A stretch of DNA of 64,000 nucleotides from Plazaster borealis (lineage: Eukaryota > Echinodermata > Asteroidea > Forcipulatida > Labidiasteridae), in the NCBI GenBank assembly GCA_021014325.1, contig CM037470.1, positions 6,165,647-6,229,646 on the forward strand, written 5' to 3'. A program made the position numbers and the translations under genes. Positions 1-10,281 of this stretch are shown in pieces; the first letter of the stretch is position 1, and every line of letters begins with the position of its first letter. A model generated the notes under the pieces. That model was not told the origin of the DNA. It worked only from the letters and a program-made list of their open reading frames with translations, and made no database searches.

Positions 1-162
1 ATTACAAAAATGTGCAGAGCTTATTAATCTGCAAGCAAATGTAATTAGATGTGATTTGTATACAATCTGTTTTTAATAGTGACAGCATTCAGGCGGAAAT
101 ATTGATCCAAGGTGGCATAATTTTATACCAAGTTATACGCAAAAGAGAGAGAGAGAGAGAGA

Positions 163-193
<31 letters not shown>

Positions 194-1194
194 TTCTGAA
201 GTTTCAGGTCTTCTCCGTACAACTTATCATCTGAGTGTCTTCAGTTTAAAATCACCAATGACCTCCACTCGACTTCACAGATTGTTGTCAGTTTTTTTAT
301 TTTTATTGAGTCCCAATTTCCTTCTTTCGTTTGGGAAAGAAACGTGTTTATGACAGACCATGCGGGGGTATACGAACAGAAGATTTGCTCCCCCAACGAG
401 TCCCCCGGCGGACTAGACACTATCAAGTGACGAATGATTTTTTACCGGGGGAAAACACTCTAGTCTCAAGACCAGCCAAGCTTGTAAACAGGTAATGCTC
501 TCCGCTAACCGGCTTAATCTACATTACGTGGAATTAAGTTACAGATACATCTGCAGTAGGTGAATGAATGAGTGGTTTTCTTTTTTTGCACAGGGCAACA
601 ACACAGTCTTTACTGCCAATGCATATCAAAGAACTTGATGGTTTAAGAGTTTACAAAAAAGTTTAAGCAAGATGAAAGAAAGGGGTTCTGTTCTCTTAGA
701 CCAATTTCTTGAGATGATATGGTTTATGTTTTTATTTAATGACAGTTAGGATTTTACCGAAATCTTGATCTTTGTATTTTGACAGGGCGAGGTCGTTCTC
801 GCTTCTCTTTTGTGTGCCAAACCAATACAGACGTCACTGAAAACAAAGAATTAGGAAAAACCCTGAGTCCAAACAGTTGGATTACTAAAGGGAAGTCCTC
901 TAATTTGGGTCGATTGTGTGGGCGTGTGTGTATGTGAGGTGGGGGGGGGGTATGTGTGTGAGGGGAGGGGGGGGGGGGGTGAGGTGATTTGGGATTTTTG
1001 CACGCCCTTAAATCCTAGGTTTTGTATACATTTTAATGGTAGACGCAGTGTTTATGACGTCTTCTAGAAGAGCCGACAAGGCAAGCCACATTGCTTATAC
1101 TATAAGCTTTGCAACTTTTCCCAGTATGGTATCCAAGTGATTAGAAACACCAAGTACTCATTCACAAACTTGGTTCCCCCATCACAGACCCCTT
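1..1194. other. Non-coding stretch with GA/A microsatellite and G runs
   Basis: No supported gene. A (GA)n tract runs into a poly-A run at about 143-190. A G-rich patch at about 938-980 includes G runs of 8 to 11 separated by T or GTGT. The 100-residue frame at 51-353 passes through the poly-A run as poly-lysine and is not credible coding sequence. Confidence 0.8.
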
Positions 1195-1345
1195 AAATAC
1201 GACGTCACAAGCCATAAAACAGCGCCCTCACTCTGAGGTCAATAATGACATACCATTGGTTGAGAGTGGCGCGTACACGCGTAGACATTTCCTTTGTTTG
1301 ACCTCAGCAATGACGGCCAATACAATGGGTTTGTTTATGGCCTTT
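1195..1345 (+). mobile_element. S-family foldback element, copy S1 (partial)
   Basis: This segment is homologous to the reverse complement of 33559-33793. Both contain a GACGTCACAAGCC block, a GCCCTCAC block, an inverted CCAAT box (CATTGGTTGAGA) and a GTACACGCGT block in the same order. S1 keeps one arm and part of the other (TTTGACCTCAGCAATGACGGCCAAT). No coding potential. The embedded CRE-like and CCAAT-like motifs could act as regulatory sites, but that is inference. Confidence 0.6.
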
Positions 1346-1861
1346 TAGCATCTGAACTGCCTGTTATCACCCACACACTTAAGCAATGCCAAGATGTTGA
1401 GCATAGAGTCACTGCTATACCCAATTTGTCCGCGTACTGCATCTCCTTGGATCTCCTTGCCTAGTGCAAATCTCCCCCGATTATCTGCAAGTGTAAACAA
1501 ACAGAAATCTGACCACCTTCGGACACGCTTTGAACAAAACACACTTACAATTATGTATAATGATGCGAAGATAAAGTGCAAGTTTAGAACAATTTCTGGA
1601 TTGACTAATTCCGTACCTCTAGTTTGACAGACTGCGCTGTTGCCTTCTCCCGTTAATTATGCTTTTTTGATGTCTTCAATAAACTCATTAGTCTAAGGAA
1701 CTATGGGACAGTTCTCTGCAGATCCTGGGCCCATGGGTCTAATTATTTTGATTCCTTGATGTCTAGGGGCCCTGAGGTACAGACAAGCAAGGAGAAAAAG
1801 AGTCAAAGTAGGAACCAGTACGCAGAAGGCGTCTCAGAAATCGGGCATGTTTATCAAACTT
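1346..1861. other. Unassigned non-coding
   Basis: Two overlapping frames of 77 and 78 residues lie on opposite strands here. Neither has a recognisable motif or splice context, and nothing else was identified. Confidence 0.6.
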
Positions 1862-2140
1862 TTAAAGGTAGTGTTCATGTTTTGTGTGATCAATCATGAA
1901 ACAAGAAACCTTTGAAAATTTGGGAGCCTAATCTGTTGCGTCAGGAGAAAATCGTAACTTTCAGCATGTAATTATTATTATTATTATTTTTTCGTTGTTT
2001 CGGTTTTCAGATAATTGTTTTTGATTTCAGAGGGAAATATTTCACACACAAAAATGCTTATAGCATGATTTTCATAACCAGTAAGCTTTCAGGCTAAATT
2101 TAAACAATAATGTTTATTATTCTGTATAACATACCTTTTA
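1862..2140 (+). mobile_element. TTAA MITE family C, copy C3
   Basis: It shares the C-family body with 37982-38328: GTTCATGTTTTGTGTGATCA, then a TCAGGAGAAAAT block, TTTCAGCATGTAA, and CAGTAAGCTTTCAG near the right end. The left end begins TTAAAGG but lacks about 50 bp found in C1, so it is internally deleted. An ATT microsatellite has expanded inside it at about 1971-1987. The right end reads ATACCTTTTA, so the terminal TTAA is mutated. Confidence 0.75.
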
Positions 2141-3025
2141 GGAAATGTGAAGGTATTTTTTTTCTGAATCAAAATAAGTATAAAGTAATAGTATAAATGT
2201 GTTTTCAGTTCTGTTTGAGGTATTCTTAAACTAATCTGTTATTATAAAAAACACCTGATCAGAAACTTAGTATAATTGGAAAATGAGTTTTGTTCCTAGG
2301 AGGCTAGAGTAGTCGGAGTAGGGACTGAAAACTCTTTCCACATGCAACCCTCATAGTCTGGGTTGAGACTCGAATCGGTTGTGACATCTATCAAAATCCC
2401 ATTGAAACATTAGCACTTACTTATTACTACATGCCTTTTTATACTTTGTTGAGTCAATAAGATACTCTGCTTCACGCACATTTACTTTATGGTCCACTAT
2501 GCATCGAAAACACCCGTCAATCACCAAGCTCGAAACGAAAACAGAAATTCAGCACCAAACCAGCTTAAAACATTTTGAAACACATGAACATAGTTTTCAG
2601 ATTTAACATTCAGATGTGTCCATTATCGAGGAAATGGGTGGATACATTTGGGTGTTAATTACAACTGGTTTGGGGGTAAACAAGTGGGCTTTATACCTGG
2701 TCCGGATGAGCCAGTAAATCCGCCTAATTTTTAGAAACCTTCTTACAGCATGACCTAGAAACATACACGGGCTAACCGAGTTTTGCATCCTGAAGGATTT
2801 TATGTATGTCAAAGCAAAACTTTCCCCAGATGAGTTTTTTTTCTTCATTTATGTCACACGAGGAACAAGTTTTACTCGTGCAAAATCCTCTTTTAGTACC
2901 CCCCGTCTTTATGTTTCTGACAATATTGTGTACTTTGCAGTGTTTTCGTAGAAATGCTACAGTGAAACAAGCACAAAATACACAGAAGTTGATACGCCGT
3001 GCAATAAAAGTGATTTTTGTATTCA
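2141..3025. other. Unassigned non-coding
   Basis: AT-rich sequence with several frames under 110 residues on both strands. None resembles a known domain, and no repeat structure was recognised before the minisatellite that follows. Confidence 0.6.
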
Positions 3026-3470
3026 CCGTTGTATCCGACAAACCATTGTGTTCGACATACTTTGTTCGACAAACTGTTATGTCCCACCCATTGTGTCCGA
3101 AATGTCCGACCCAATGTATCTAACAAATGACTTTGTCCGACCCATTTTGTCCGACAAACTATCATCTCCAACCTTTATGTCCGACCCATTGTGTTCGACA
3201 AAATATTATGTCAAACCCATTGTGTCCGACAAACCACTATGTTCGATCCATTTTGTCCTACAAATCATTATGTTCAACCCATTGTGCTCGAAAAACCATT
3301 GTATCCGACCCATTGTGTCTGACAAATTATTATGTACGATCCATTGTGTCTGACAAACCATTATGTACGACACATTGTGTTCGACAAACTAGTATATTAT
3401 GCCCGACCCATTGTGCTCGACAAATTTGTTCGTCTGGCAAAGTGGTTCTTGTCGGACATAATTGTGCCCA
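3026..3470. repeat. 31-bp minisatellite (TGTCCGAC type)
   Basis: Tandem repeats with an exact 31-bp spacing through the middle of the array: the CCCATT motif (one copy reads TCCATT) falls at 3185, 3216, 3247, 3278, 3309 and 3340. Each unit combines CCCATTGTGTCCGACAAA with a shorter CCATTATGTTCGA half. Units are diverged. At about 3451-3462 the motif appears inverted (TTGTCGGACATAA). Overlapping open frames on both strands are products of the repeat. Confidence 0.9.
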
Positions 3471-3620
3471 AAACTCACAATTAGTACTATTGTTTTCCCC
3501 CATAATGCAGTATTTCAGGCGACAATGGTAATCAGAACAGTGTAAGACATTCACTGTGCATTCTGTTTCGATAATTATAAGTCATTTTTCCACAAAACAA
3601 ACACATTCCCCTTTAAAACA

Positions 3621-3921
3621 TTAAAGGAGAAACTTTTCACTTCGAAGTACTGCGGTTATGGAAAAAGATATCACTTTTGATCTCCAAAAATTTGAATCTG
3701 AGTAGCGTTACTGTAGTAACGTTTCTCAGATTGTGAATTCCAAGTGCAGATTATTCTTCCTGCGTGGACATAACCGCTCCAGATGTTTTGGCAATGTCTC
3801 AAAAACGCTACCACCTTTTGAAAATAATTTTTCAAAAGTTAGTTTTTTGGTATAATCTACAACTATGTAGGATTGAAACAAACAGTTGGTTCCAATTACC
3901 AATCGTATACTATCCCTTTAA
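3621..3921 (+). mobile_element. TTAA MITE family B, copy B1 (left-truncated)
   Basis: It matches 35369-35764 and the reverse of 30279-30675. Shared blocks are ACTTCGAAGTACTGCGGTTA, TTTGAATCTGAGTAGCG with its hairpin partner TTTCTCAGATT, AACGCTACCACCTTTTG, GATTGAAACAAACAGT, and the right end ATCCCTTTAA. The outer left arm is missing. The central hairpin is about GAATCTGAGTAGCGTTACTG/TAACGTTTCTCAGATT. Confidence 0.8.
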
Positions 3922-4424
3922 AACATTGAACATTAGGCACAAAGTTAGCTTAGTCATCCGCTCATGTGATACTCCACATTACGTTCTTGTCCAGATTACA
4001 TTGCCTAATCTACGTTTGAGTCTACACAGACCAAATTAAAATATCACTTTATGAGTTATTTAGGAGGTAAGTTATGCAGATCGGATGCCCAACAAGAAGT
4101 CTGTACCGACCTCAACTGCTCTGAGCGGAGATCAGTTGATTTGACCCTTTGACCCCCAGGGATTATACGAACTCAATACATCACAATCTGACAGGATGGT
4201 TAGAACGTTAACGAACATCTTTAAAGGGGATCATTTACCATCCCGTAAATCATATTGTGAAGCTGTTTTTTTTTTCTTCTTCTAATTTAGGAAAGTTGTT
4301 ATTTGCCTCTCGATCTTTTTCTTGAAAGTGGTAAAGCTGCCATGCACAGAAGACATGAGTTGGACATTTGATGTATTGATTTACAGACCTTGTGAGCAGC
4401 TATAGGGTAACATTATAGGGGCAC
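3922..4424. other. Unassigned non-coding
   Basis: No gene, repeat family or tandem structure recognised. There is a T-rich run at about 4266-4276. Confidence 0.5.
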
Positions 4425-4755
4425 GAGAAGTCCACCATTATTTTTCTAGGGGGCACTTAGCATATAGGGAGCATTTCTTACCAATTAAAACTGCAGTTTC
4501 TGTTTGCATTTCTCTTAAACTAGCCACCTTTTAATCACTCTTGTTATGTAATCATTTTGTATATGAAAATCGGACGTGAGTGTAAAAACACATAATTGTC
4601 GGCGTGTAGATGGAACAACACGGTTTTAAATACATTGAAATTATCACTTTAAAGCTTACAAAATGTAACATTTTCCTCTGGTAATTAATTCGTAATCTCA
4701 AAAGTCAAGATTTCATGTGGGGGCATGGGGGGGGGGGCTAAAAGTTACGCCACTG
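4425..4755. mobile_element. Dispersed repeat family R, copy R1
   Basis: It aligns by eye with 42790-43095. Shared blocks include AGGGGGCAC, CCAATTAAAACTG.AGTTTC, GTTTGCATTT, CACTTTAAAGCTTA.AAAATGTA and TTTTCCTCTGGTAAT. It ends with a G run and AAAAGTTACGCCACTGG. The reverse complement of that end starts CCAGTGGCGTAACTTTT, a form common at hAT-type termini, so a decayed hAT element is possible. No transposase frame. Confidence 0.5.
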
Positions 4756-5223
4756 GTTTAGAATCTTTATCGTTCCCATCCAATACCTTAAACCCTTTTC
4801 TTATCTTCACAATTTGGTTTTTATTTTAGCTACAGCTGATGAGGTGATCTGGGAAAACACTTCATGTGGTATTAGTTCCCTTTTGGTGGCAATAAAATGA
4901 CCGATTCAAATGCGAGAAATTAAATCAATGAGCTCAGTGAAGCCCCCTCCCCCAACTTTGCCTGGGGAATGCACCGTCTGCAGACACTAACAAGAAGCAT
5001 GACAATGAGTTGGGTGTTAACACAGCTTGGAGTATTTACAGAATAAACTATTTATAGGCTTTCCCAAATCACATCTTAATTCAATAGATTTGTCATAGTG
5101 AGACTTTCCTTGCTTGACGACATTCCCAACATGAATGTACTATAATCAAAAATACAGATTACTTTACAACTTGACAATATTTTGATTCATTCAGTCTCGC
5201 ATTGATTTTAATGAATAATGTGT
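4756..5223. other. Unassigned non-coding
   Basis: AT-rich sequence with no credible reading frame or repeat between R1 and the A1 MITE. Confidence 0.5.
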
Positions 5224-5604
5224 TTAAAGGCACTGAACACGTTTGGTAAGTGTCAAAGACCAGTGTTCTCACTTGGTGTATCCCAACATATGCATAAAAT
5301 AACAAGCCTGTGAAAATTTGGGCTCAACTGGTCATCGAAGTTGCAAGAAAATGATGAAAGAAAAAACACCCTCATCGTTGTACACATCATTGTGTGATTT
5401 CAGATAGGAATAAAAGGCTTCTTGCAAGAAGTCTTTTATTGTTTTGGCAGAGAAATTACCTCTTTCTTAAAAACTACGTTACTTCAGAGGAAGTCGTTTC
5501 TCACAATGTTGTATACTATCGACAGCTCTCTGTTGCTTGTTACCAAGTCAGTTTTATGCTAATATATATTTTGAGTAATTACCAATTGTGTACAGTGCCT
5601 TTAA
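5224..5604 (+). mobile_element. TTAA MITE family A, copy A1
   Basis: Full-length non-autonomous transposon. It starts TTAAAGGCACTGAACACG and ends GTACAGTGCCTTTAA, so both termini are inverted and include TTAA. The CCTGTGAAAATTT box begins 83 bp from the left TTAA. A central hairpin (AAGGCTTCTTGCAAGAAGTC) is centred about 200 bp in. It has no transposase. The 80-residue frame at 5394-5636 is a MITE translation that recurs in other copies. Confidence 0.9.
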
Positions 5605-6050
5605 TATTCAATTGTTTAAAAAACATGATTTCATAATGTTCTACTTTATTTAGAGACACACAATGATTTTAGATGAGAGACAAATATGTTCCTGGTACTT
5701 TGATAATTTGGGTTCACAGTTTCGTCGTGATAGTTTACAGGGTATCAACTTTGATCATGGATTCATGTTCTAGCCACTGAGTTAGATGTGATATTATACG
5801 AATTACTCCCCTCTTTCACCTAGTTGTTCAGAGTTAATACTCTCGAGAACACTGTAAATGTTTTAGTATTTTTTGTGTGTGAGTGTAATATGAACCATTT
5901 GCAGATTGTACTTATGTAGACAGACAATGAGAATATTTTATATCAGTCAACCCGGAAACGCCAAGGTTACCGCACACTTCCTGGGCGGGGATTGTAGCTA
6001 CCATTGCAATGTTACTAGTAAATGAGCAAAGTCAGACCGTTATATGCATG
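5605..6050. other. Unassigned non-coding
   Basis: AT-rich flank before the large tetranucleotide tract. Nothing recognised. Confidence 0.5.
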
Positions 6051-6059
6051 CATCTCACC

Positions 6060-6475
6060 GATTAGCCGACCAAGCAAGCAACCAAACCAAAAAGCAAGTA
6101 ACCAAACAAGCAAGCAAGCAAGCAAGCACGCAAGCAAGCAAGCAGCAAGCAAACGTAAAAGCAAGCAAACAAACAAGCAAGCAAGCAATCAAGCTGCAAG
6201 CAAGCAAACGAACAAGCAAGCAAACAAACAAACACGCAAGCAGGCAGGCAATCAAACAAGCAAACAAACGAACAAGCAAGCAAGCAAGCAAGCAAACAGC
6301 AAGCAAACAAGCACACAAGCAAACACACGAACAAGCAAGCAAGCAACCAGGCAAATATGCAAGCTGCAATCAAGCAAGAAGGCAAGCAAGCACGCAAACA
6401 ACTAGCGAACAAAAGAAAATAAGACGGCAAGCATCCAATTAATCAAACAAACAAGCAGGCAAGCAAACAAGCAAT
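6060..6475. repeat. Degenerate CAAG/CAAA tetranucleotide repeat
   Basis: Long tract built from CAAG with CAAA and CAGG variants, almost free of T on the + strand. All frames read as Lys/Gln/Ala/Ser/Asn or Leu/Ala/Cys low-complexity strings, so the four frames of 104 to 132 residues are not genes. It grades into the CCAA tract that follows. Confidence 0.95.
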
Positions 6476-6497
6476 TTATTGAGCAAAACAGCAAAAA

Positions 6498-6751
6498 AAC
6501 AACCAACCAACCAACCAACCAATCAACCAACCAAACAACCAGCCAGCCAACCAATCAACCAACCAACCAACCAACCAACCAACCAACCAACCAAACAACC
6601 AACCAACCAACCAACCAACCAACCAACCAACCAACCAACCAACCAACCAACCAACCAACCAACCAACCAACCAACCAACCAACCAACCAACCAACCAACC
6701 AACCAACCAACCAACCAACCAACCAACCAACCAACCAACCAACCAACCAAC
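6498..6751. repeat. (CCAA)n tetranucleotide tract, left block
   Basis: About 60 nearly perfect CCAA units with a few early variants (ATCAACC, CCAGCC). It reads as a Pro-Thr-Asn-Gln tetrapeptide repeat on + and Gly-Trp-Leu-Val on -. It joins directly to the CCCA block. Confidence 0.97.
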
Positions 6752-6942
6752 CCACCCACCCACCCACCCACCCACCCACCCACCCACCCACCCACCCACC
6801 CACCCACCCACCCACCCACCCACCCCCCCACCCACCCACCCACCGACCCACCGACCCCCCCACCCACCCACCCACCCACCCACCCACCCACCCACCCACC
6901 CACACACCCACCCACCCACCCACCCACCCACCCACCCACCCA
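6752..6942. repeat. (CCCA)n tract with G-quadruplex potential on the minus strand
   Basis: About 48 CCCA units, interrupted by a C run near 6822 and by CCGA and CACA variants. The minus strand is (TGGG)n, which meets the G3+N1 pattern for parallel G-quadruplexes many times over; the plus strand could form i-motifs. It is flanked on both sides by CCAA blocks, as expected if a C substitution in one unit spread by slippage inside an older CCAA array. Confidence 0.97.
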
Positions 6943-7080
6943 CCAACCAACCAACCAACCAAGAAACCAACCAACCAACCAACCAACCAACCAACCAACC
7001 AACCAACCAACCAACCAACCATCCAACCAACCAACCAAACCAACCAACCAACCAACAAACCAACCAGCCAACCAACCGAC
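6943..7080. repeat. (CCAA)n tetranucleotide tract, right block
   Basis: About 33 CCAA units with variants AAGAAACC, ATCC and CAAACC toward the right edge. Homopurine interruptions are rare, so the array probably still slips. Confidence 0.95.
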
Positions 7081-7085
7081 CAAGA

Positions 7086-8042
7086 AACTTGCTTCAGTAG
7101 GTTTGTAATGGAGAAAACGGCGATGATTTCAATGCAATCATTGTTTGTTTACGACTGGGTAATCCATTTAGCTCCATCTTGCAAATTAATTAAAACAATT
7201 TCTTGACAAATCGTTTACGCAGAAATCCATTCCATCATCGTTGTCATTTCAAAAGAAAAATGGGACGATTTTCAACAAAGAGGGTACGCCTCGATTGCTG
7301 AATGGGATCTCCTGTTTACAACTAGAATGGCGCGAAAACAGACTATAGGCTATTATGTCATTAGCGAATACCAATCCATCTAGATCCCCACAAGTCAAAT
7401 AACACCTCATTACAAGGGGACGTAGTTTTACATCATCAGCCATTGACAATAAATTGGATTTAATGATGCACCCACATTTCTTAGAAACCTCCCAAGTTCA
7501 TCTGTTAGGGGTGTAAGACAATACACTACACAGCCAAATGCCGGTAAACTATCGCCATGGGGGTCAAAACATGCTTTTTATATACGAATCGCAATTTGAT
7601 TTTGTTGTGGAAATATATATTGGCCGGCTATTGGTATGAACAATCATGATTTGTATAAACATTATACCTTTCTTTTTGCAACGTCACAGCTGCGAGTTTT
7701 GCCAAACCAGTGATTGGTAAAAGTACTGGCGGCTTTCATTGCAAAGTATACAACAGTTTACTATTTGACTAATCATACTATTAATATCCATGTTACTGAT
7801 ACATACAAATCACTGTCCAAAACAAAGAGTAAACTTATAATTCATAACAAATTTTTAAAATGTTTTTACTAGAAAGGGAAAAGGCAGGCCAGTTTATGCA
7901 TTTTAGTCACTCAAGGCGTCTCATACAAAACGGTGGTGAATATTTGTAAACAAAAGAAAGGTCTATAAAAGTCTTGATGTTATTTTCAGAAAACACCACT
8001 TTTAGAAGATGTTTTGAATCTTGTATCAGTAGAAATCTCTAC
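7086..8042. other. Unassigned non-coding
   Basis: Non-repetitive by eye. The only frame, 66 residues on the minus strand at 7249-7449, has no motif. Nothing else supported. Confidence 0.5.
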
Positions 8043-8292
8043 ACTGTATAAACACTCATGGGTTAGAATTGATTCGGATTCAGTGTCCCGTGAGGCCTGA
8101 CCCCATTTCGGGGTCAGTATGATCTGGAATCTTTGTCAAAGTTACCCAGAAGTGGGTCAAACCGAAGCAGAATCCGATTTAAAATCAACTTTGCAAACCA
8201 CTTTCCAGGTCAATCTGATCCAGAATTGGTCAAGGGCCCTGGTACTCGGAATCCGGGTCAATTCTGACCATGGAGTTTTTAGAGTGTATACG
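8043..8292. mobile_element. GGGTCA-type inverted-repeat element, copy G1
   Basis: The left end reads CACTGTATAAACACTCATGG followed by GTTAGAATTGATTCGGATTC. The reverse complement of the right end reads CACTCTAAAAACTCCATGG followed by TCAGAATTGACCCGGATTCC. These are imperfect terminal inverted repeats of about 40 bp. The interior consists of short GGGTCA/TGACCC-containing subunits. The overlapping frames at 8119-8390 are repeat translations. Related copies lie at 19078-19330 and flank the 48-kb minisatellite. Confidence 0.7.
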
Positions 8293-8576
8293 AGTCGTAA
8301 ATAAATCAGAGTACTTTCACTCTGTTGTAGCTTGACTCTGACGTCATTCATAGCTATACTGCCCATGCCTTGGCCTGACTGAGGACACATCTAATAAAAG
8401 CTTTTCCGGGTGGTTGAAATTTTGGAGCACCTGTGGAGGTACGGGTAACAAACCTGTCTGCCAATTCGTATAATGATCATAACATTAATTTGTTTCTTTC
8501 ATTCTGATAAAAACATCCAACGTCTATAGCAAATGCATTGCAAACTTTTGAGCTGGGGGGGGGGCAAAGCGAGGTT

Positions 8577-8680
8577 GTTTCATAGAGTTGGTTATGATGG
8601 AAGCCTGCTTCAAGCTGTACATTGAACTTGGGCAAGTCTCGCGCGTATCGAAAATGACTCGAACGGAGACTCTATGAAAT
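8577..8680. mobile_element. Small inverted-repeat fragment related to family L
   Basis: TTTCATAGAGT at the left and ACTCTATGAAAT at the right form a short inverted repeat. Inside lies GCAAGTCTCGCGCGTATCGA, which matches the terminal arm of L1 (31877-32028). It is probably a composite or rearranged remnant. Confidence 0.4.
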
Positions 8681-9044
8681 AAAATCTTCTTTTAAATTAT
8701 ATTGAAGTAACAATCTTGAAAATAATAGCAATTTGTTATAAATACAATTTAGATTGTTACATAATACAAATAATTTTGTTAAAATTATCTTGAAACAAAA
8801 TTAAAACTTGGGTCTAGGATTTTGAAAAAACCCATTTGCCAACCACGCCCGAAGTTGTGCAACCATTACAATTTATTTAATTATAACATGAACGTCAGTT
8901 CGGCACAATTATTATGTTTACACGTAACCGGAAACGGAGGTCAAGTCTTCTTCTCTGGTTTCCTTTGTTGATTTTTTAAACTTATATTGCTTACATATTT
9001 CCCATGAAAATATTTTTACTTTCCTAACAATATGATATAATTGT
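8681..9044. other. Unassigned non-coding
   Basis: AT-rich sequence with no frame or repeat recognised. Confidence 0.5.
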
Positions 9045-9163
9045 TATAGCACGTTAAACTAAAGTATTTGAAGAAACAGAATTTCGCACACGTAAAACTC
9101 AATAATGGTTGGGACCAACTTGGTCCCTGCAGTTCGAATACGCGCGAGCACAGTCTATATCAA
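9045..9163. mobile_element. Family L foldback element, copy L2 (half)
   Basis: The right part, GGTTGGGACCAACTTGGTCCC followed by GTTCGAATACGCGCGAG and ending CAGTCTATA, matches the right arm of L1 at 31877-32028. The left arm is degraded. Confidence 0.55.
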
Positions 9164-9316
9164 AGTTGCCCGTGATTGGGGAGGGAGTGTAAGGACGGGG
9201 CAAGAAGCCCCCTTTATCACCCTTCAACTGGCTACTCACTGCTGTTCGATGTCTGTAGATAAAGGTTGGATGGATGAGGGGGTGGGGGCGTTCAGTGGTG
9301 TCTCACCAGTGACCAG

Positions 9317-9616
9317 TCAGATACAAAGTCCTGTCTGACCAATCCAAATCTCGGATTGCTTAAAGGGCAAACGACGTCTTGAAATACAAGCAGTGGGTTT
9401 CTCTGCTCTGACGTGTCTTGTGGATGTCTGCGCCCTCTCGTTCCCTCTCTCTCCCCCTTGTATGTTTTTGGTACGGCTAAGCAGTCGTCCCAGTTCAACC
9501 TTAGCCCCCTGATTCGTCCAAATTCGAAAGTTCCTCTGGACTACTGATTGAGCTTCCGGGCCGGGCCGAGGAATAACACACGACAGAAATAGAATGAGCA
9601 AGGCGATAGGGTTCAT
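9317..9616 (-). CDS. Possible first exon of a secreted protein (unconfirmed)
   Basis: Not recognised as a known protein. The minus-strand frame begins with a stretch that looks like a signal peptide: MNPIALLILFLSCVIPRPG, i.e. a short polar start, a hydrophobic core of about 12 residues and small residues before PGPEAQS. A G occupies position -3 of the ATG. The patch is visibly richer in GC and CpG than its flanks, as early exons often are. After roughly residue 38 the frame becomes basic and low-complexity, so the true exon may end near an AAG/GTTGAA junction. The IPRPGP stretch faintly resembles the end of 2A-like signals known from echinoderm retrotransposons, but the conserved NPGP asparagine is absent. 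It could equally be a chance frame. Confidence 0.2.
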   Translation of the reverse strand: MNPIALLILFLSCVIPRPGPEAQSVVQRNFRIWTNQGAKVELGRLLSRTKNIQGGERGNERAQTSTRHVRAEKPTACISRRRLPFKQSEIWIGQTGLCI

Positions 9617-9802
9617 ATCGCAGGGCTGGGGGTATCTGTGTGTCTCTTGTTTAAGATGGTAGACAAAGGGAGCAATGGAAAACGGGAGAAGGGGAAAGGG
9701 ACTATTCTTAAAAAGTTAGACAAATACCACAAGGTGTTTTCTTATTCAACATGCCCATTAGTGGGGGCAGATAGAAGACATATGTGGCGGAATTTTGTCT
9801 TA

Positions 9803-10007
9803 GATACAAGCACGTAAACTGGCACACAATCAGAGTATGTTACAATAAAGATATTTTATTGTTAGAGGGCCATCGCAATTTTGAGTTTTGCTTGTTATAC
9901 TACCTACATTTGTTCAAAGGACAAATCTGCGATGGCCCTCGAGTCTAGCCAAATATCTTTCTCATGACATACTCTGACTGTATGCCAAATTCTATGCTTG
10001 TATTATC
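9803..10007. mobile_element. Foldback MITE N
   Basis: Two long inverted arms. The left arm has GATACAAGCACGTAAACTGG, CACACAATCAGAGTATGT and AAAGATATTT, then GAGGGCCATCGCA. The right arm carries the complements in reverse order: TGCGATGGCCCTC, AAATATCTTT, ACATACTCTGACTGTATGCC and CTTGTATTATC. The whole 205 bp can fold into one interrupted hairpin. No coding capacity. Superfamily unknown because no clean target duplication is visible. Confidence 0.8.
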
Positions 10008-10281
10008 AAAGGCATAATCCATCACCTGTATACACGCTGTTCTAATGTAACACAATTATAAAGGGAGATGCATGTCCCAAAACGAGACTGTATGCAATAA
10101 ATGATAACTGTTTGAAGGCAATTTCTCAGTTACATTTAACATATATCTAGTATAATTTCCAGAACGGTTTCCACGAATTGATTTTCTGAAATTTGTTTAT
10201 GTATATGACAAAAACGTTTCAATGAACCAAGTTATATTAAAAAAAAACATTCACAGAAAATGACGATACCTCGGGCAATTG

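Noticed and set aside
6476..7108. Frames of 167 to 209 residues reading Pro-Thr-Asn-Gln or Gly-Trp-Leu-Val repeats
   Set aside because: They are translations of a tetranucleotide microsatellite in which every frame is open because the repeat lacks stop codons.
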